Source of the DNA: Flavobacteriaceae bacterium
GTDB taxonomy: Bacteria > Bacteroidota > Bacteroidia > Flavobacteriales > Flavobacteriaceae
Length of the DNA: 56,186 nt
Direction of reading: 5' to 3'
Assembly: GCA_009827225.1 (NCBI GenBank)
Contig: WUAI01000020.1
Coordinates: 1 to 56,186, forward strand
Part shown: positions 43,252 to 52,864 of the stretch, piece after piece
How positions within the stretch are numbered: position 1 is the first letter of the stretch
Layout of the letters: each line of letters opens with the position of its first letter
The notes under the pieces: model-generated
Databases searched by the model: none
What the model saw: the letters and a program-made list of their open reading frames with translations, nothing else
Told to the model about the DNA's origin: nothing
Made by a program: the position numbers and the translations under genes

Positions 43252-44661
43252 ATGTACGTAGAACAATTATATACAGGATGCCTGGCACAGGGAGCTTATT
43301 ATATAGAAAGCAATGGAGAAGTTGCTATCATTGATCCTCTTAGGGAGGTTGAGCCTTACATTAAAAAGGCTGCAGAGCGTAATGCGAAGATCAAATATAT
43401 ATTCGAGACTCATTTCCACGCCGATTTTGTGAGCGGTCACCTAACACTTTCAAAGGCCACAGGAGCTCCCATCATATTTGGTCCAAATGCTAACCCGGAA
43501 TTTGACGCGGTAATTGCTCAGGACGATCAGGTGTTCCCCTTGGGAGACGTAACATTGACGGCACTTCATACTCCGGGACATACAATGGAAAGTACCACCT
43601 ATTTGTTGAAGGATAGCGAAGGAAAGGAACATGCGATTTTTACAGGTGACACTTTATTCCTTGGAGATGTAGGTAGACCAGATTTGGCTCAAAAAGCTGC
43701 AGATATGACCCAGGAGCAGCTCGCAGGAATTCTTTTCGATAGTTTACGCGATAAGATTATGCCACTTCCCGATACTGTGGTCGTATACCCAGCTCATGGG
43801 GCGGGATCGGCCTGTGGAAAGAACATGATGAAAGAAACCATCGATACATTGGGTAATCAAAAGAAAATGAACTACGCCTTGAGGGAAAACATGACCCGCG
43901 AGGAGTTTATTAGTGAGGTAACAGATGGCTTGTTACCACCGCCTTCCTATTTTCCATTGAATGTAAAAATGAACAAGGAAGGATACGACGATATCCAGGA
44001 AATTATTGAACGCGGTACCATCGCACTTAATCCTGACAAGTTTGAACTTATCGCAAATGAGTCTGGAGCTGTTATTTTAGATGTAAGACATCAATCTGAA
44101 TTTGTGAAGGGACATATTCCCCGTTCTATTTTCATTGGCCTTGATGGTGGCTTTGCCCCTTGGGTAGGTGCTTTGATCGCAGATGTGGAACAGCCCATAC
44201 TTTTGGTTTGTCCTGAAGGACGTGAAGAAGAAGCGGTGACCAGACTGTCCAGAGTCGGATTTGATAAAACATTGGGGTATCTTGAAGGAGGATTCGATTC
44301 ATGGAAAGCTTCGGGAAAAGAAGTAGACAACTTACGTTCTATTCCAGCCGAAGAATTCGAATCCATAGTCCTTAAGGATCATCCTCCCGTATTCGATGTT
44401 CGAAAGGAAAGTGAATACGAGAGCAAACACATAGCCAAAGCAGCTTTGACTCCCCTGGACTTTCTAAACGATCATTTGGCCGAATTCCCTTCAGAAGAAA
44501 CCTTTTACGTTCATTGTGCCGGGGGCTATAGAAGCGTGATTGCCGCTTCAATTTTGAAAAGTCGGGGTATTCATAACTTAGTAGATGTGGCTGGTGGTTT
44601 TGGAAAGATCAAGCTAACACAAATTCCGTTGGAAGAAGGTATTGAAAGTGCCACTTCCTGA
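43252..44661 (+). CDS. MBL-fold hydrolase with two rhodanese domains (persulfide dioxygenase-like)
   Basis: This 469-residue protein begins with a metallo-beta-lactamase domain of the ETHE1/glyoxalase-II group (1-250), with metal ligands in THFHADFVSGH (H54, H56, D58), H110 (TPGH), D133 (TGDT) and H182 (PAHG). Two rhodanese domains follow: 265-360 with C320 in LVCPEGRE, and 370-465 with C422 in VHCAGGYRS. Both have their active-site Cys. Persulfide dioxygenases oxidise GSH-persulfide to sulfite, and rhodaneses move sulfane sulfur, so this enzyme may detoxify sulfide or handle low-molecular-weight persulfides in the cytoplasm. It ends one base before the convergent EnvC gene. Confidence 0.92.
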   Translation: MYVEQLYTGCLAQGAYYIESNGEVAIIDPLREVEPYIKKAAERNAKIKYIFETHFHADFVSGHLTLSKATGAPIIFGPNANPEFDAVIAQDDQVFPLGDVTLTALHTPGHTMESTTYLLKDSEGKEHAIFTGDTLFLGDVGRPDLAQKAADMTQEQLAGILFDSLRDKIMPLPDTVVVYPAHGAGSACGKNMMKETIDTLGNQKKMNYALRENMTREEFISEVTDGLLPPPSYFPLNVKMNKEGYDDIQEIIERGTIALNPDKFELIANESGAVILDVRHQSEFVKGHIPRSIFIGLDGGFAPWVGALIADVEQPILLVCPEGREEEAVTRLSRVGFDKTLGYLEGGFDSWKASGKEVDNLRSIPAEEFESIVLKDHPPVFDVRKESEYESKHIAKAALTPLDFLNDHLAEFPSEETFYVHCAGGYRSVIAASILKSRGIHNLVDVAGGFGKIKLTQIPLEEGIESATS

Positions 44662-44662
44662 T

Positions 44663-45895
44663 TTACATTCTGTAAACCCAGTCTGCAGGATTCATCTTCT
44701 TGGTATTCTGATAAACAAAAAACTTAATGACCGCCCTTTTGGTAACAGGATGGGTGAAAACCTTTCCGATAGTTTGTTTCGTAGATACCTTATCTCCCTT
44801 TTTGACGTTCACTGAGGCCAGATTGTTATAAATGGTGATATAATCCCCATGGCGAATATAAACTGCCTTATTGGCCCCTTTCAGCTGTTGTACCTGCATC
44901 ACTTCTCCTTTAAAAACCGCCCTGGCGGTCGCATCCGGTTCAGTGATAATTTCTACTCCGTTAAAGGTCTGTCTTACATTTGGAAACTGCGGATGCTGAC
45001 GGGTTCCATAGGCATTCAGGACCCTTCCTTTTTCAACAGGCCAAATAAGCTTTCCTTTGTTGTTCTTAAAACTTGTAGCTATAGCCTTGGCTTCCGGAGT
45101 AAGCGCAAAGGTATTCTTTGCCGTAGCGGCCGTTGTTTTTACACCACTTGATTTATTGGACGCTGCAATGGCTGCTTTGATCAAATCATCTATCTGTTTG
45201 TCAATACGATTGGCCTCACGTTGTTTGTCCCGGATTTGGGTGGCAAACTTGCTTTCATCCTTCCTTAAGGTAGCGATTAAAGCTTCCTGGTTTTTCTTTT
45301 CTTCATTTAATGCAGCTTTGGTGACGCGGTTCTCCTCGATCAATTTTTGCTTGTCTTTTTTCTGCTGAATCAGACTTTCATTAAGCTCCTGGAGTTCCTT
45401 TGTTTTCTGCTGAATGCTCAGGCCCTGCTGCTTGCGATGATTGGTATATTGTTTCATATACTTCATTCGCTTGTAGGCTTGCAGGAAATTTTCTGAAGAC
45501 AACAAGAACATTACCCTGCTTTGCTGAGACTTGCTTTTATAAGACTTATTGATCATCGACGCATAATCTTCTTTAAGCGTTGCCAATTCAGTTCGCAACT
45601 GATCTATGGTTGTTAAGTTGGTGTTGATTTCACGGGTGAGCAAATTGGCTTGTTGGTTGGTAACACGAATGAGATTCTCCCGGGCCGCGATTCTTAGATC
45701 CAGATCTTCCACCTCTGCGAGCACCGATTTCTTTTCCCCTCGCGTTTTGAACAAAAGGCTGTTGATTTCTTTTATTTCAGTAAGAATCCTTTGTCTTTTG
45801 GCTTCAAGTTCCTTTTGTTTTTTAGATTGAGCCAGCCCGGATGCTGCCAAAAAAAGAAAAAGGACGGTGATGCCTAATGATGGAGTGAGTCTCAT
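44663..45895 (-). CDS. EnvC-like murein hydrolase activator, degenerate M23 domain
   Basis: This 410-residue protein has a signal peptide (1-22), two long coiled coils (about 23-120 and 150-245) and a C-terminal LytM/M23 domain (about 283-410). The zinc ligands of active M23 peptidases are lost: the usual HNGxD reads FNGVE (F311, E315) and HLHFE reads IKFFV (390-394). EnvC in Escherichia coli is also inactive and stimulates amidases at the septum, so this is a probable activator rather than an enzyme. It is the last gene of an operon with the DUF4292 lipoprotein (ATGA overlap). FtsEX was not seen here. Confidence 0.9.
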   Translation of the reverse strand: MRLTPSLGITVLFLFLAASGLAQSKKQKELEAKRQRILTEIKEINSLLFKTRGEKKSVLAEVEDLDLRIAARENLIRVTNQQANLLTREINTNLTTIDQLRTELATLKEDYASMINKSYKSKSQQSRVMFLLSSENFLQAYKRMKYMKQYTNHRKQQGLSIQQKTKELQELNESLIQQKKDKQKLIEENRVTKAALNEEKKNQEALIATLRKDESKFATQIRDKQREANRIDKQIDDLIKAAIAASNKSSGVKTTAATAKNTFALTPEAKAIATSFKNNKGKLIWPVEKGRVLNAYGTRQHPQFPNVRQTFNGVEIITEPDATARAVFKGEVMQVQQLKGANKAVYIRHGDYITIYNNLASVNVKKGDKVSTKQTIGKVFTHPVTKRAVIKFFVYQNTKKMNPADWVYRM

Positions 45896-46671
45896 TTATT
45901 GAGTTGGATTTGGTCGTAGCCCTCTGGAATATTAAATGGAAAACTAACTGACACGTTGAGATCGATTTTCTTATAATTAACTACGATATCCGTCTTACTA
46001 TTGCCGTCCAATGAATTTATTTCAATTTCAGAAGGGTAAAAACTACCTTCAAGCATTTGGTAATCTCCATACTTAATAGACAATGAGCGCTCATCATCGG
46101 GTTGGGACACTCTGCCTGAATTTACTTTGAAGTTATCGGGATTCAAGAGTAAGGAATGAATGAAATTTTCCGGCTGATTCTTAGGTTCCAATTTGTAACG
46201 ATTCCTTGAAACCGTTGAGCTATATGTATTTTGGTCCAAACCAAAAATGGACTGCCCAAGCAAAATTGCCTGTGTTTTTTCGAAATCCAATTCGGTCCCC
46301 AACCAATCACTTAACAACTGAAAATTACCATCGAAATATGAATTACCCAACGTCTCATAATAACTCACTCGTTGAGGAGTAATCAAAGCTTTTGCCAGTG
46401 TGATCCCTAGAATGGATGCCTTGATCCAGATAGTTTCGTCCTTTTTCATTCGGAGGCTTACGGTAATGCTTTGATTTTGTTTCTCATCTTCATACATAAC
46501 TTTCACCCGGGACGCCATAGTGGTGAAATTGGGGGTAGCAGCACGATGAGCCGCAACAATACTCTTGATAGCCAGACCTGCATCGGCCTTTCCTGAACCT
46601 ATGATCACTCCTTTTGGGCCCCGGCATGAGGCTAAAACGAGCAATGATAATATGAGCAATCCCCAACGCAT
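45892..46671 (-). CDS. DUF4292 family lipoprotein
   Basis: This 259-residue protein has a signal peptide ending in lipobox LASC (C16). The remainder is a beta-rich domain (FTTMASRVKVMYEDEKQNQSITVSLRMKKDETIWIKAS) typical of DUF4292, a Bacteroidota lipoprotein family with a fold like LolA/LolB by my understanding, which suggests lipid or lipoprotein binding at the periplasmic face. Function is not known. It starts four bases after the TPR gene and overlaps envC, consistent with one transcript. Confidence 0.82.
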   Translation of the reverse strand: MRWGLLILSLLVLASCRGPKGVIIGSGKADAGLAIKSIVAAHRAATPNFTTMASRVKVMYEDEKQNQSITVSLRMKKDETIWIKASILGITLAKALITPQRVSYYETLGNSYFDGNFQLLSDWLGTELDFEKTQAILLGQSIFGLDQNTYSSTVSRNRYKLEPKNQPENFIHSLLLNPDNFKVNSGRVSQPDDERSLSIKYGDYQMLEGSFYPSEIEINSLDGNSKTDIVVNYKKIDLNVSVSFPFNIPEGYDQIQLNK

Positions 46672-46675
46672 CCTG

Positions 46676-48046
46676 TTAATTAGATAGTTTTATTTCTGAA
46701 GCTTTTCTTGTGTATTCCTCCGCCTTCTTTGTGTTCCCTTTCGCCATATATGCTGCGCTTAACTGTTCGTAAAAATCCTTCTCCATCGTAGGATTATCGA
46801 AAAGAAACTCCAGTCCCATTTCCAGCATATCGATCGCTTCATCATTATTGCTCAACTGGTTATTGGAAACTCCATTGATCAGATATAAAATAGGCTGAGC
46901 CGGAAACACCCCGAGTGCCTCTTCACTTAAGGAAATCGCGTCTTGAAAATTTTTCAAATCGATATGCAATAACAAGGTATTTTTAATAAGACTGAAATTG
47001 TCCGGATCTTTGCGAGCTCCCTGTTCATAGAAACGCAAAGCCGTTTCTTTTTGATCTTGAGATACATAGTACCCTCCCAGCTGTTCGTACACCTGGCCAT
47101 TTCCATCAGAAGAAAAAACGGAAACTATTTCATCCAGATCCGATTCGTATTCCGGATTCTTAGTGACAAAATCGATATAATCACTCAACACTTTGTACTT
47201 GTTCTCCTTATCGATCTTAGTAGATCTGAAGACTTTTTTCATCGAATTCCTGGCATCCGTTGTATTCCCTTCATCCAGGTAAAACTTATACAGCGCCAGA
47301 TGAACCAGTTCGGAGTTCGGTTGGTTTTCTAGCAAGGCCTTCGCTGTTTCAAAAGCCTTCCCGGTTTCCCCCTCTTCACTGTAAAGGAAGATAAGGTTTA
47401 GATAATCCTGTTCATTCTTTGGGTTCGCGTCAATCTTCGTCTCGAGATTCTTTATAGCTCCTTCCGAATCGCCCGTGACGCGATAAATTTGGCGGCGCAA
47501 GGAATTTCGGTACACACTTTCGCCCCAAGTCTCGTCAAGCTCATCCAGTATGGAAAGTGCTTTATTGTATTGTTTAGTCCTGTGATAAAGATTAGCCAGG
47601 TCCTCCTTATAATCTTCATCTATTTTTATGAGTTTCTGAACCAGTGGAATTGCAGAATTATAAGCACGTTGCTGGTAATACAGATCATAAAGCACCTCCA
47701 TCACGTCCAACCGCTCTCCTTTCATGGACAGAACCTGTTTTAAATAATCCTCGGCTTCGGTGTATTGCTCTAGGGACTTTAAGTTCTTGCCCATTTCAAA
47801 GTAAACCACGGCCTCATAATCAGGATTCTTTTTGGCGGCACGTTCTGCTTTTTGAAGTGCAGCCAATGCCAATTCATAATTTTCGATTCCCTTTTGCTTT
47901 AAGGCCTCAAAGAAATTTTCCTGGAATGCATCTGAAACATCACCGAGATCATCCGTAGGCTGTTCATCAATTTTCTGCGCTACGGAAATTTCCGAAGAGA
48001 AGAAAATGGCTATTAGCAACCACAGATATGTGAAGTTCGGTTTCAT
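46676..48046 (-). CDS. tetratricopeptide repeat protein
   Basis: This 456-residue periplasmic protein has a signal peptide (about 1-23, ending SVAQK) and TPR-type helices along most of its length (for example YELALAALQKAERAAKKNPDYEAVVYFEMGKNLKSLEQYTEAEDYLKQVLSM). About ten TPR-like units are seen. TPR proteins are scaffolds. It overlaps the nucleotidyltransferase gene by an ATGA and precedes DUF4292 by four bases, suggesting a role in building the cell envelope. Confidence 0.85.
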   Translation of the reverse strand: MKPNFTYLWLLIAIFFSSEISVAQKIDEQPTDDLGDVSDAFQENFFEALKQKGIENYELALAALQKAERAAKKNPDYEAVVYFEMGKNLKSLEQYTEAEDYLKQVLSMKGERLDVMEVLYDLYYQQRAYNSAIPLVQKLIKIDEDYKEDLANLYHRTKQYNKALSILDELDETWGESVYRNSLRRQIYRVTGDSEGAIKNLETKIDANPKNEQDYLNLIFLYSEEGETGKAFETAKALLENQPNSELVHLALYKFYLDEGNTTDARNSMKKVFRSTKIDKENKYKVLSDYIDFVTKNPEYESDLDEIVSVFSSDGNGQVYEQLGGYYVSQDQKETALRFYEQGARKDPDNFSLIKNTLLLHIDLKNFQDAISLSEEALGVFPAQPILYLINGVSNNQLSNNDEAIDMLEMGLEFLFDNPTMEKDFYEQLSAAYMAKGNTKKAEEYTRKASEIKLSN

Positions 48047-49059
48047 ATTAATTCTGAATAGTCACCAATGCTCACTTTGCTGAACTTTCCATCAAACGTG
48101 GCATGGTTTCCTATCATGGCTTCATCCAATGTAGCGTTTTTTACAAGGGAATGGCTTTGGATTATGCTATTTTTAACGTTACTATCCTCAATTATTGTGC
48201 CTTTCCCAATAGAAACAAAAGGGCCTACTGTGCTGTTTTTGAGCACCACATCCTCATCTATGAAACAGGGAGGAATGATTTTAGAATCCTCCAACGTGCA
48301 GTTTTGCGAAATCAACTCTTCATTCGATGCTTGTAAAAAACCTAACATTTTGGCGTTGGTCTCTACGGTTACTTTCTTATTTCCGCAGTCCATCCATTCG
48401 TCCACTGTTCCTGTTTTAAATACTTTGCCACTGGCCATCATCCGTTTGATCCCATCGTTGATCTGGTATTCTCCACCATGAATGATATCGTTGTCCAGCA
48501 CATACTGTAGCTCTTTTTTTAATTCACCGATATCTTTGAAGTAATATATCCCGATCACTGCCTGATCACTCACGAAACTTTCGGGTTTCTCTACCAATTC
48601 AATAATTTCATCCCGTTCGTTTAGGTTGACCACCCCATATGCCGAAGGGTTATCCACCTTTTTGGTCCAGATAACACTGTCTGCCTCCCGGTCCAGATCA
48701 AATTGCGCACGAATCAAAGTATCAGCGTATGCAACCACAGCGGGACCCTCCAGTGAAGGCCCGGCGCACATGATGGCATGTCCGGTCCCTTTTGGCTCCA
48801 GTTGGCGATAAATCGAAGCTTTGGCTCCCAGGCCTTTTGCAAGAGCGGTGAGACTTTCTACTACTTCATCACCAAAAAATGCCGGGTCTCCCAGGATAAA
48901 AGCAATTTCTTCAATGGGTTCATTCAATACCTGTGCAATATCGGAAACCAGCCGATGGACTATAGGTGTGCCAGCAACCGGAATTAAAGGTTTGGGAATG
49001 GTTAATGTGTGAGGTCTGAGACGCGATCCGCGTCCTGCCATTGGGACAATGATTTTCAT
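48043..49059 (-). CDS. sugar-1-phosphate nucleotidyltransferase with left-handed beta-helix
   Basis: This 338-residue protein makes an NDP-sugar. The nucleotide-binding start is MAGRGSRLRPHTLTIPKPLIPVAGTP. The catalytic region includes GTGHAIMCAG, YADTLI, IELVEKPE and IHGGEYQINDGIKRM. The C-terminal part (about 250-330) has hexapeptide-like repeats (NSTVGPFVSIGKGTIIEDSNVKNSIIQ) forming a left-handed beta-helix. The sugar (glucose- or mannose-1-phosphate) is not certain. It follows dut after 16 bases. Confidence 0.9.
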   Translation of the reverse strand: MKIIVPMAGRGSRLRPHTLTIPKPLIPVAGTPIVHRLVSDIAQVLNEPIEEIAFILGDPAFFGDEVVESLTALAKGLGAKASIYRQLEPKGTGHAIMCAGPSLEGPAVVAYADTLIRAQFDLDREADSVIWTKKVDNPSAYGVVNLNERDEIIELVEKPESFVSDQAVIGIYYFKDIGELKKELQYVLDNDIIHGGEYQINDGIKRMMASGKVFKTGTVDEWMDCGNKKVTVETNAKMLGFLQASNEELISQNCTLEDSKIIPPCFIDEDVVLKNSTVGPFVSIGKGTIIEDSNVKNSIIQSHSLVKNATLDEAMIGNHATFDGKFSKVSIGDYSELI

Positions 49060-49075
49060 CTAAATCTTGCTTGTA

Positions 49076-49510
49076 TTATTTAGTTCCTGTGCTTCCGAAT
49101 CCTCCGGAACCACGTTCTGTTTCAGTTAGTTCTTCGGTCAATTCCCAATCCGCTCTTTCATGTTTGGCGATGACCAATTGGGCGATTCTTTCACCATCCT
49201 CAACTATGTAGTCTTCATTGGATAGATTCACAAGAATCACTCCTATTTCACCACGATAATCCGCATCGATGGTTCCCGGAGCATTGAGCACAGTAATTCC
49301 CTTTTTCGCTGCCAAACCACTTCGAGGCCTCACCTGGGCCTCAAAACCCTTGGGCAACTCAATGAAGAGACCCGTCTTAACGATAGCCCTTTGTAAGGGT
49401 TCAAGTTTTACCGGAAGATCCAAACTGGCGCGCAAATCCATTCCTGCCGATGCATCGGTCTCGTATGCAGGGTCCGCATGTCCGGAAGTGTTGATTAACT
49501 TTATTTTCAA
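49076..49510 (-). CDS. dut: dUTP diphosphatase
   Basis: This 144-residue trimeric enzyme hydrolyses dUTP to dUMP, keeping uracil out of DNA. The five dUTPase motifs are present: ASAGMDLRA (1), the [12 protein letters not shown] region (3), [14 protein letters not shown] (with the catalytic Asp), RIAQLVI, and GSGGFGSTG (5). It is first in an operon that continues to envC. This is a normal arrangement in Flavobacteriaceae as I recall it. Confidence 0.97.
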   Translation of the reverse strand: MKIKLINTSGHADPAYETDASAGMDLRASLDLPVKLEPLQRAIVKTGLFIELPKGFEAQVRPRSGLAAKKGITVLNAPGTIDADYRGEIGVILVNLSNEDYIVEDGERIAQLVIAKHERADWELTEELTETERGSGGFGSTGTK

Positions 49511-49672
49511 AATATTCAGATTAGGGTGGATTTTATACTTAAAATTTGTTCTATATTCCCCTTGGAAAAAGGTATTTCCTGTGAAAACAAAAATATCAAT
49601 AATCTTTGGTATTGTTGTTTTTCTGCTGAAAAATTACCACGAGAATACAAGTTTCAGAAAGAAACAATATCA

Positions 49673-50416
49673 ATGATCGGTACTAAAAAAATTGTAGTTG
49701 TCTTACCTGCATACAATGCCCAAAAAACACTGGAGCAAACCTACGGAGAAATCCCATTTGATATAGTGGACGAAGTAGTACTGGTTGACGATTATAGTAC
49801 TGATGAAACGTTTCAACTGGCTCGGAAGATTGGAATCTCACACATCATTCAGCATGAGAAAAATCTCGGTTATGGTGGAAATCAAAAATCCTGTTACAAT
49901 AAAGCATTGGAGTTGGGGGCTGATATTGTGGTGATGCTTCACCCGGATTACCAGTATACGCCAAAGTTGATTCATTCGATGTGCTACCTGATCGCTAATG
50001 ACGTGTATCAAGTGGTCCTGGGATCCCGAATTCTAGGCCGGGGAGCACTCAAAGGCGGCATGCCCATGTATAAATATATTGCGAATCGATTTCTCACACT
50101 TTTTCAGAATATTATGATGAGTGAAAAGCTTTCGGAATATCATACGGGCTATCGGGCTTTTTCGAAGACGGTGTTGGAATCCATCCCGTTTAATAAGAAC
50201 TCAAACGATTTTGTGTTCGACAATCAGATGCTGGCACAAATCAGTTTTAAGGATTTTGAGATAGCCGAAATAACCTGTCCTACTAAATATTTCGAGGAAG
50301 CTTCTTCTATCAACCTATCGAGGAGTATAACATACGGAATAGGAGTTCTCAGAACTTCACTATCCTATTTTGCGGCCAAACGACTCGGAATACCCGCTCG
50401 AATATTTAAGGATTAG
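49673..50416 (+). CDS. family 2 glycosyltransferase
   Basis: This protein transfers a sugar from a nucleotide- or polyprenyl-activated donor to a lipid or protein acceptor. The GT2 pattern is [30 protein letters not shown] with DD, and the second-domain [13 protein letters not shown]. It resembles dolichol-phosphate mannosyltransferase-type enzymes without a C-terminal membrane part. The frame is open from 49526, but the ATG at 49673 gives 247 residues and the usual start; the 49 extra residues are unlike GT2. It diverges from dut and converges on the TMTC-like gene. Confidence 0.88.
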   Translation: MIGTKKIVVVLPAYNAQKTLEQTYGEIPFDIVDEVVLVDDYSTDETFQLARKIGISHIIQHEKNLGYGGNQKSCYNKALELGADIVVMLHPDYQYTPKLIHSMCYLIANDVYQVVLGSRILGRGALKGGMPMYKYIANRFLTLFQNIMMSEKLSEYHTGYRAFSKTVLESIPFNKNSNDFVFDNQMLAQISFKDFEIAEITCPTKYFEEASSINLSRSITYGIGVLRTSLSYFAAKRLGIPARIFKD

Positions 50417-52194
50417 CTTCCCTTCTGAAGATAATAACTGCCTTTTACCTTATAGCCTCTTCTAATGAGTTCGGCCCCTAACTGTTTATAAAATGAGCTC
50501 ATCTGGGCAGAATCAGCCCGATTGTCCAAATAGTCCAGGTAGGTATCGACAAAAGGAGTTAGGCGTCGCGTTTGAATGATGTAAAATCCGTCGAGCAGTT
50601 TTTTCAAATCACGGTCAATGCCATAATAGCCAGCCATAATACCTGCTTTAGCATTATTGGCATCTTTATAGGTGGGATGAATTTTCAACGCCCTGTCCAC
50701 GAAATAAGTAGCTTCGTCCAGGAGCTTCTTTTTTTCTTCACGGTTTTGGGTCTCGTTGGCCTTCAAATACAGACTGTAGGCCATATACTGGTTCGCCCGA
50801 GCACTATTAACCGATACCGTTGAAGCCGCCAGATTTAAGGTATAATTACTTTCCCAGGCGGGGACACGGTCCCAAGTTTTAAAAGAATACCCCATAATAA
50901 CCAACCCTGCCAATGCCAATCCGGACCAGGTACGGATCTTCGGAGTCTTACTAATCAAGGACGGAAGCTTTTCGACCAGATAATAACTTAGAACAACCAC
51001 AAAACCGATAGACGGGAGGTACATAAACCGTTCGTTCATGAAGGTTCCTATAGTGAAAGGCAGGTTGGACACGATGGACAAGGTGAGCAAGTAAAATAAT
51101 ATGGCCCATCCAACGAGCCCCGTTTTCTTGAAAGACCGTATAGCAACCAACAAAAGGAATACATAAATAAGCACCGAAAGAATGACCTCCCAATCCCCCC
51201 AATTCATAATAGGAATTTGATAGGGATAATAATCATGGGTGAGCGGATGTGGGAATATCAGCAACTTGATATACAATCCCAGGGTAAAAAAAGCGGTCGC
51301 GAACTTCTGCCCGGAATCCATGCCTAAAAATGGATTGTTCATCAGTGTGGTTCCTCCTTTACCATTATCGAGAAAATACCCGATTACTTCATATCGCACA
51401 AACAGGAAAATCAACGCCACAGCCAGCAATGGAAGGGTAGCTTTGAAGATTTTCTTCCAGGATGCTTCAGTAAAATAATAAAGTGTTACGGGGACGACGG
51501 CCAAAAATGTAAGCGCATTTTCTTTTGAAAATACCGCGAATAAAAAAATCAATGGTGCCAACCAAAGTGCATATTTCTTCCCGGATTGCACATACTTATA
51601 AGCGAACCATAATGCGCCTAAAGAAAATAGGACGACAAGTATCTCATCCCGGCTTTTTATGTTTGCAACCACTTCAGTATGTAATGGATGAAGAATAAAC
51701 AACAAACTGGCCATGAAAGGGATACTCACGTACCATTTGATGTTCCTTTTCTTTAATAAGGCGGACAGTAATATAAATAACAGGAGGCCGGTGAGAGCAT
51801 AAAGTATAATATTGATAAAGTGGCTTACTTTAGGATTGAGTTCCAGGAACTCATATTCCAGCGCAAAGGTGGCAATGGAAAGCGGTCTATATCGTGCGCC
51901 CACTACCAGATCTTTTTGTGAACCGAGAAATCCCGTGAAACTCTCAGTGGTGAAGATGTCGTCTATTCCATCGATCCCCTGCTTGACAAAGTTATTTTCC
52001 GAAAGAACAATGATGTCATCCAGCACATATCCGAATGAAGTACTCTGATAATATAAAACAAAGGGTATTAGGAATAAGAGCAGGTGTGGGATCCACTTCA
52101 GCCATTTCTTTTCTTGAGAAGTTTCCGAAGGTTCGGAAAGTGGGGTGGATTTTTCACCATACTTCTTTGAGGTATTCTTCTTCTTACGGGTCAT
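50413..52194 (-). CDS. TMTC-like multi-spanning protein (DUF1736/TPR)
   Basis: This 593-residue membrane protein has a Lys-rich cytoplasmic start, about ten to eleven membrane helices and a C-terminal helical region (490-590, [22 protein letters not shown]) like degenerate TPR units. The motif [24 protein letters not shown] and the loop [18 protein letters not shown] (about residue 165) are typical of TMTC/DUF1736 proteins, which in animals are O-mannosyltransferases. A bacterial protein O-glycosylation role is therefore possible but inferred. It overlaps the convergent GT2 gene by four bases. Confidence 0.85.
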   Translation of the reverse strand: MTRKKKNTSKKYGEKSTPLSEPSETSQEKKWLKWIPHLLLFLIPFVLYYQSTSFGYVLDDIIVLSENNFVKQGIDGIDDIFTTESFTGFLGSQKDLVVGARYRPLSIATFALEYEFLELNPKVSHFINIILYALTGLLLFILLSALLKKRNIKWYVSIPFMASLLFILHPLHTEVVANIKSRDEILVVLFSLGALWFAYKYVQSGKKYALWLAPLIFLFAVFSKENALTFLAVVPVTLYYFTEASWKKIFKATLPLLAVALIFLFVRYEVIGYFLDNGKGGTTLMNNPFLGMDSGQKFATAFFTLGLYIKLLIFPHPLTHDYYPYQIPIMNWGDWEVILSVLIYVFLLLVAIRSFKKTGLVGWAILFYLLTLSIVSNLPFTIGTFMNERFMYLPSIGFVVVLSYYLVEKLPSLISKTPKIRTWSGLALAGLVIMGYSFKTWDRVPAWESNYTLNLAASTVSVNSARANQYMAYSLYLKANETQNREEKKKLLDEATYFVDRALKIHPTYKDANNAKAGIMAGYYGIDRDLKKLLDGFYIIQTRRLTPFVDTYLDYLDNRADSAQMSSFYKQLGAELIRRGYKVKGSYYLQKGS

Positions 52195-52257
52195 ATTGGT
52201 TGATGTAGTGGATACCTTAAAGGTATAAAAAAGAAGAAGAGGAAGGAAGGAGTTATC

Positions 52258-52776
52258 TTATTCGATGCCTTTTGGATTACCCTGTGGATAAGCTATCATT
52301 GGCTTTTCTTCTATTTCTGAAAGTTTAAGGTATTTCACCTCATCTTTATGAAGAAAACTGATCACAGCCTCATTATCCTTTAAGTTAAAAGGAAAGTCCT
52401 CCTGTGGAGGGGTGTTTTGTGCTTCTTTAATCACTTCCCCATCCATAATGACATCCTTTTTCGGACGGTCTTTAAAATATGCGATATATTGATCCGGATC
52501 CTGTTCTGAATTTCTTGTACGTTCTATATTATTTCTGAAATATACGTGCTGAATCTCCACCGATTCAGCAATATTCTCTATCGTTAAATAAACATTCACT
52601 CCGGAGCCGCCAGCCTGAACACCAGCCACCCATTTCTGAAAATATGCGTTTTGAACTTCGAAGGGAGGCTCTGCCGTAAACGAATACATCGAATCTTTAC
52701 TCCCTGCACAGCTCGAAAATGTAAGACACAAGATGGACAGTCCAAGGAATTGTGAGAATCTAAAAAGTTGTTTCAT
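52258..52776 (-). CDS. hypothetical lipoprotein
   Basis: This 172-residue protein has a signal peptide ending in lipobox FSSC (C23). The rest (PFEVQNAYFQKWVAGVQAGGSGVNVYLTIENI...) is beta-rich and begins with conserved-looking aromatic residues. I do not recognise a function. It lies 63 bases upstream of the TMTC-like gene on the same strand, and downstream of the atp terminator, so it has its own promoter or reads through. Confidence 0.72.
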   Translation of the reverse strand: MKQLFRFSQFLGLSILCLTFSSCAGSKDSMYSFTAEPPFEVQNAYFQKWVAGVQAGGSGVNVYLTIENIAESVEIQHVYFRNNIERTRNSEQDPDQYIAYFKDRPKKDVIMDGEVIKEAQNTPPQEDFPFNLKDNEAVISFLHKDEVKYLKLSEIEEKPMIAYPQGNPKGIE

Positions 52777-52812
52777 AGTAAGAGGAAATCAAAAGCCTTG
52801 CCATAAAGGTAT

Positions 52813-52840
52813 AAAAAAAAGCCTCCCAGAATTGGGAGGC
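52813..52840 (-). terminator. strong terminator of the atp operon
   Basis: On the minus strand GCCTCCCA and TGGGAGGC pair over eight bases with a four-base loop, followed by eight T. It lies 24 bases after the atpG stop codon. Confidence 0.92.
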
Positions 52841-52864
52841 ATATACTTTGTATGAACAATATAA

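Noticed and set aside
49526-49672. N-terminal extension of the GT2 gene
   Set aside because: The extra 49 residues are unlike GT2 starts and overlap the control region shared with dut.
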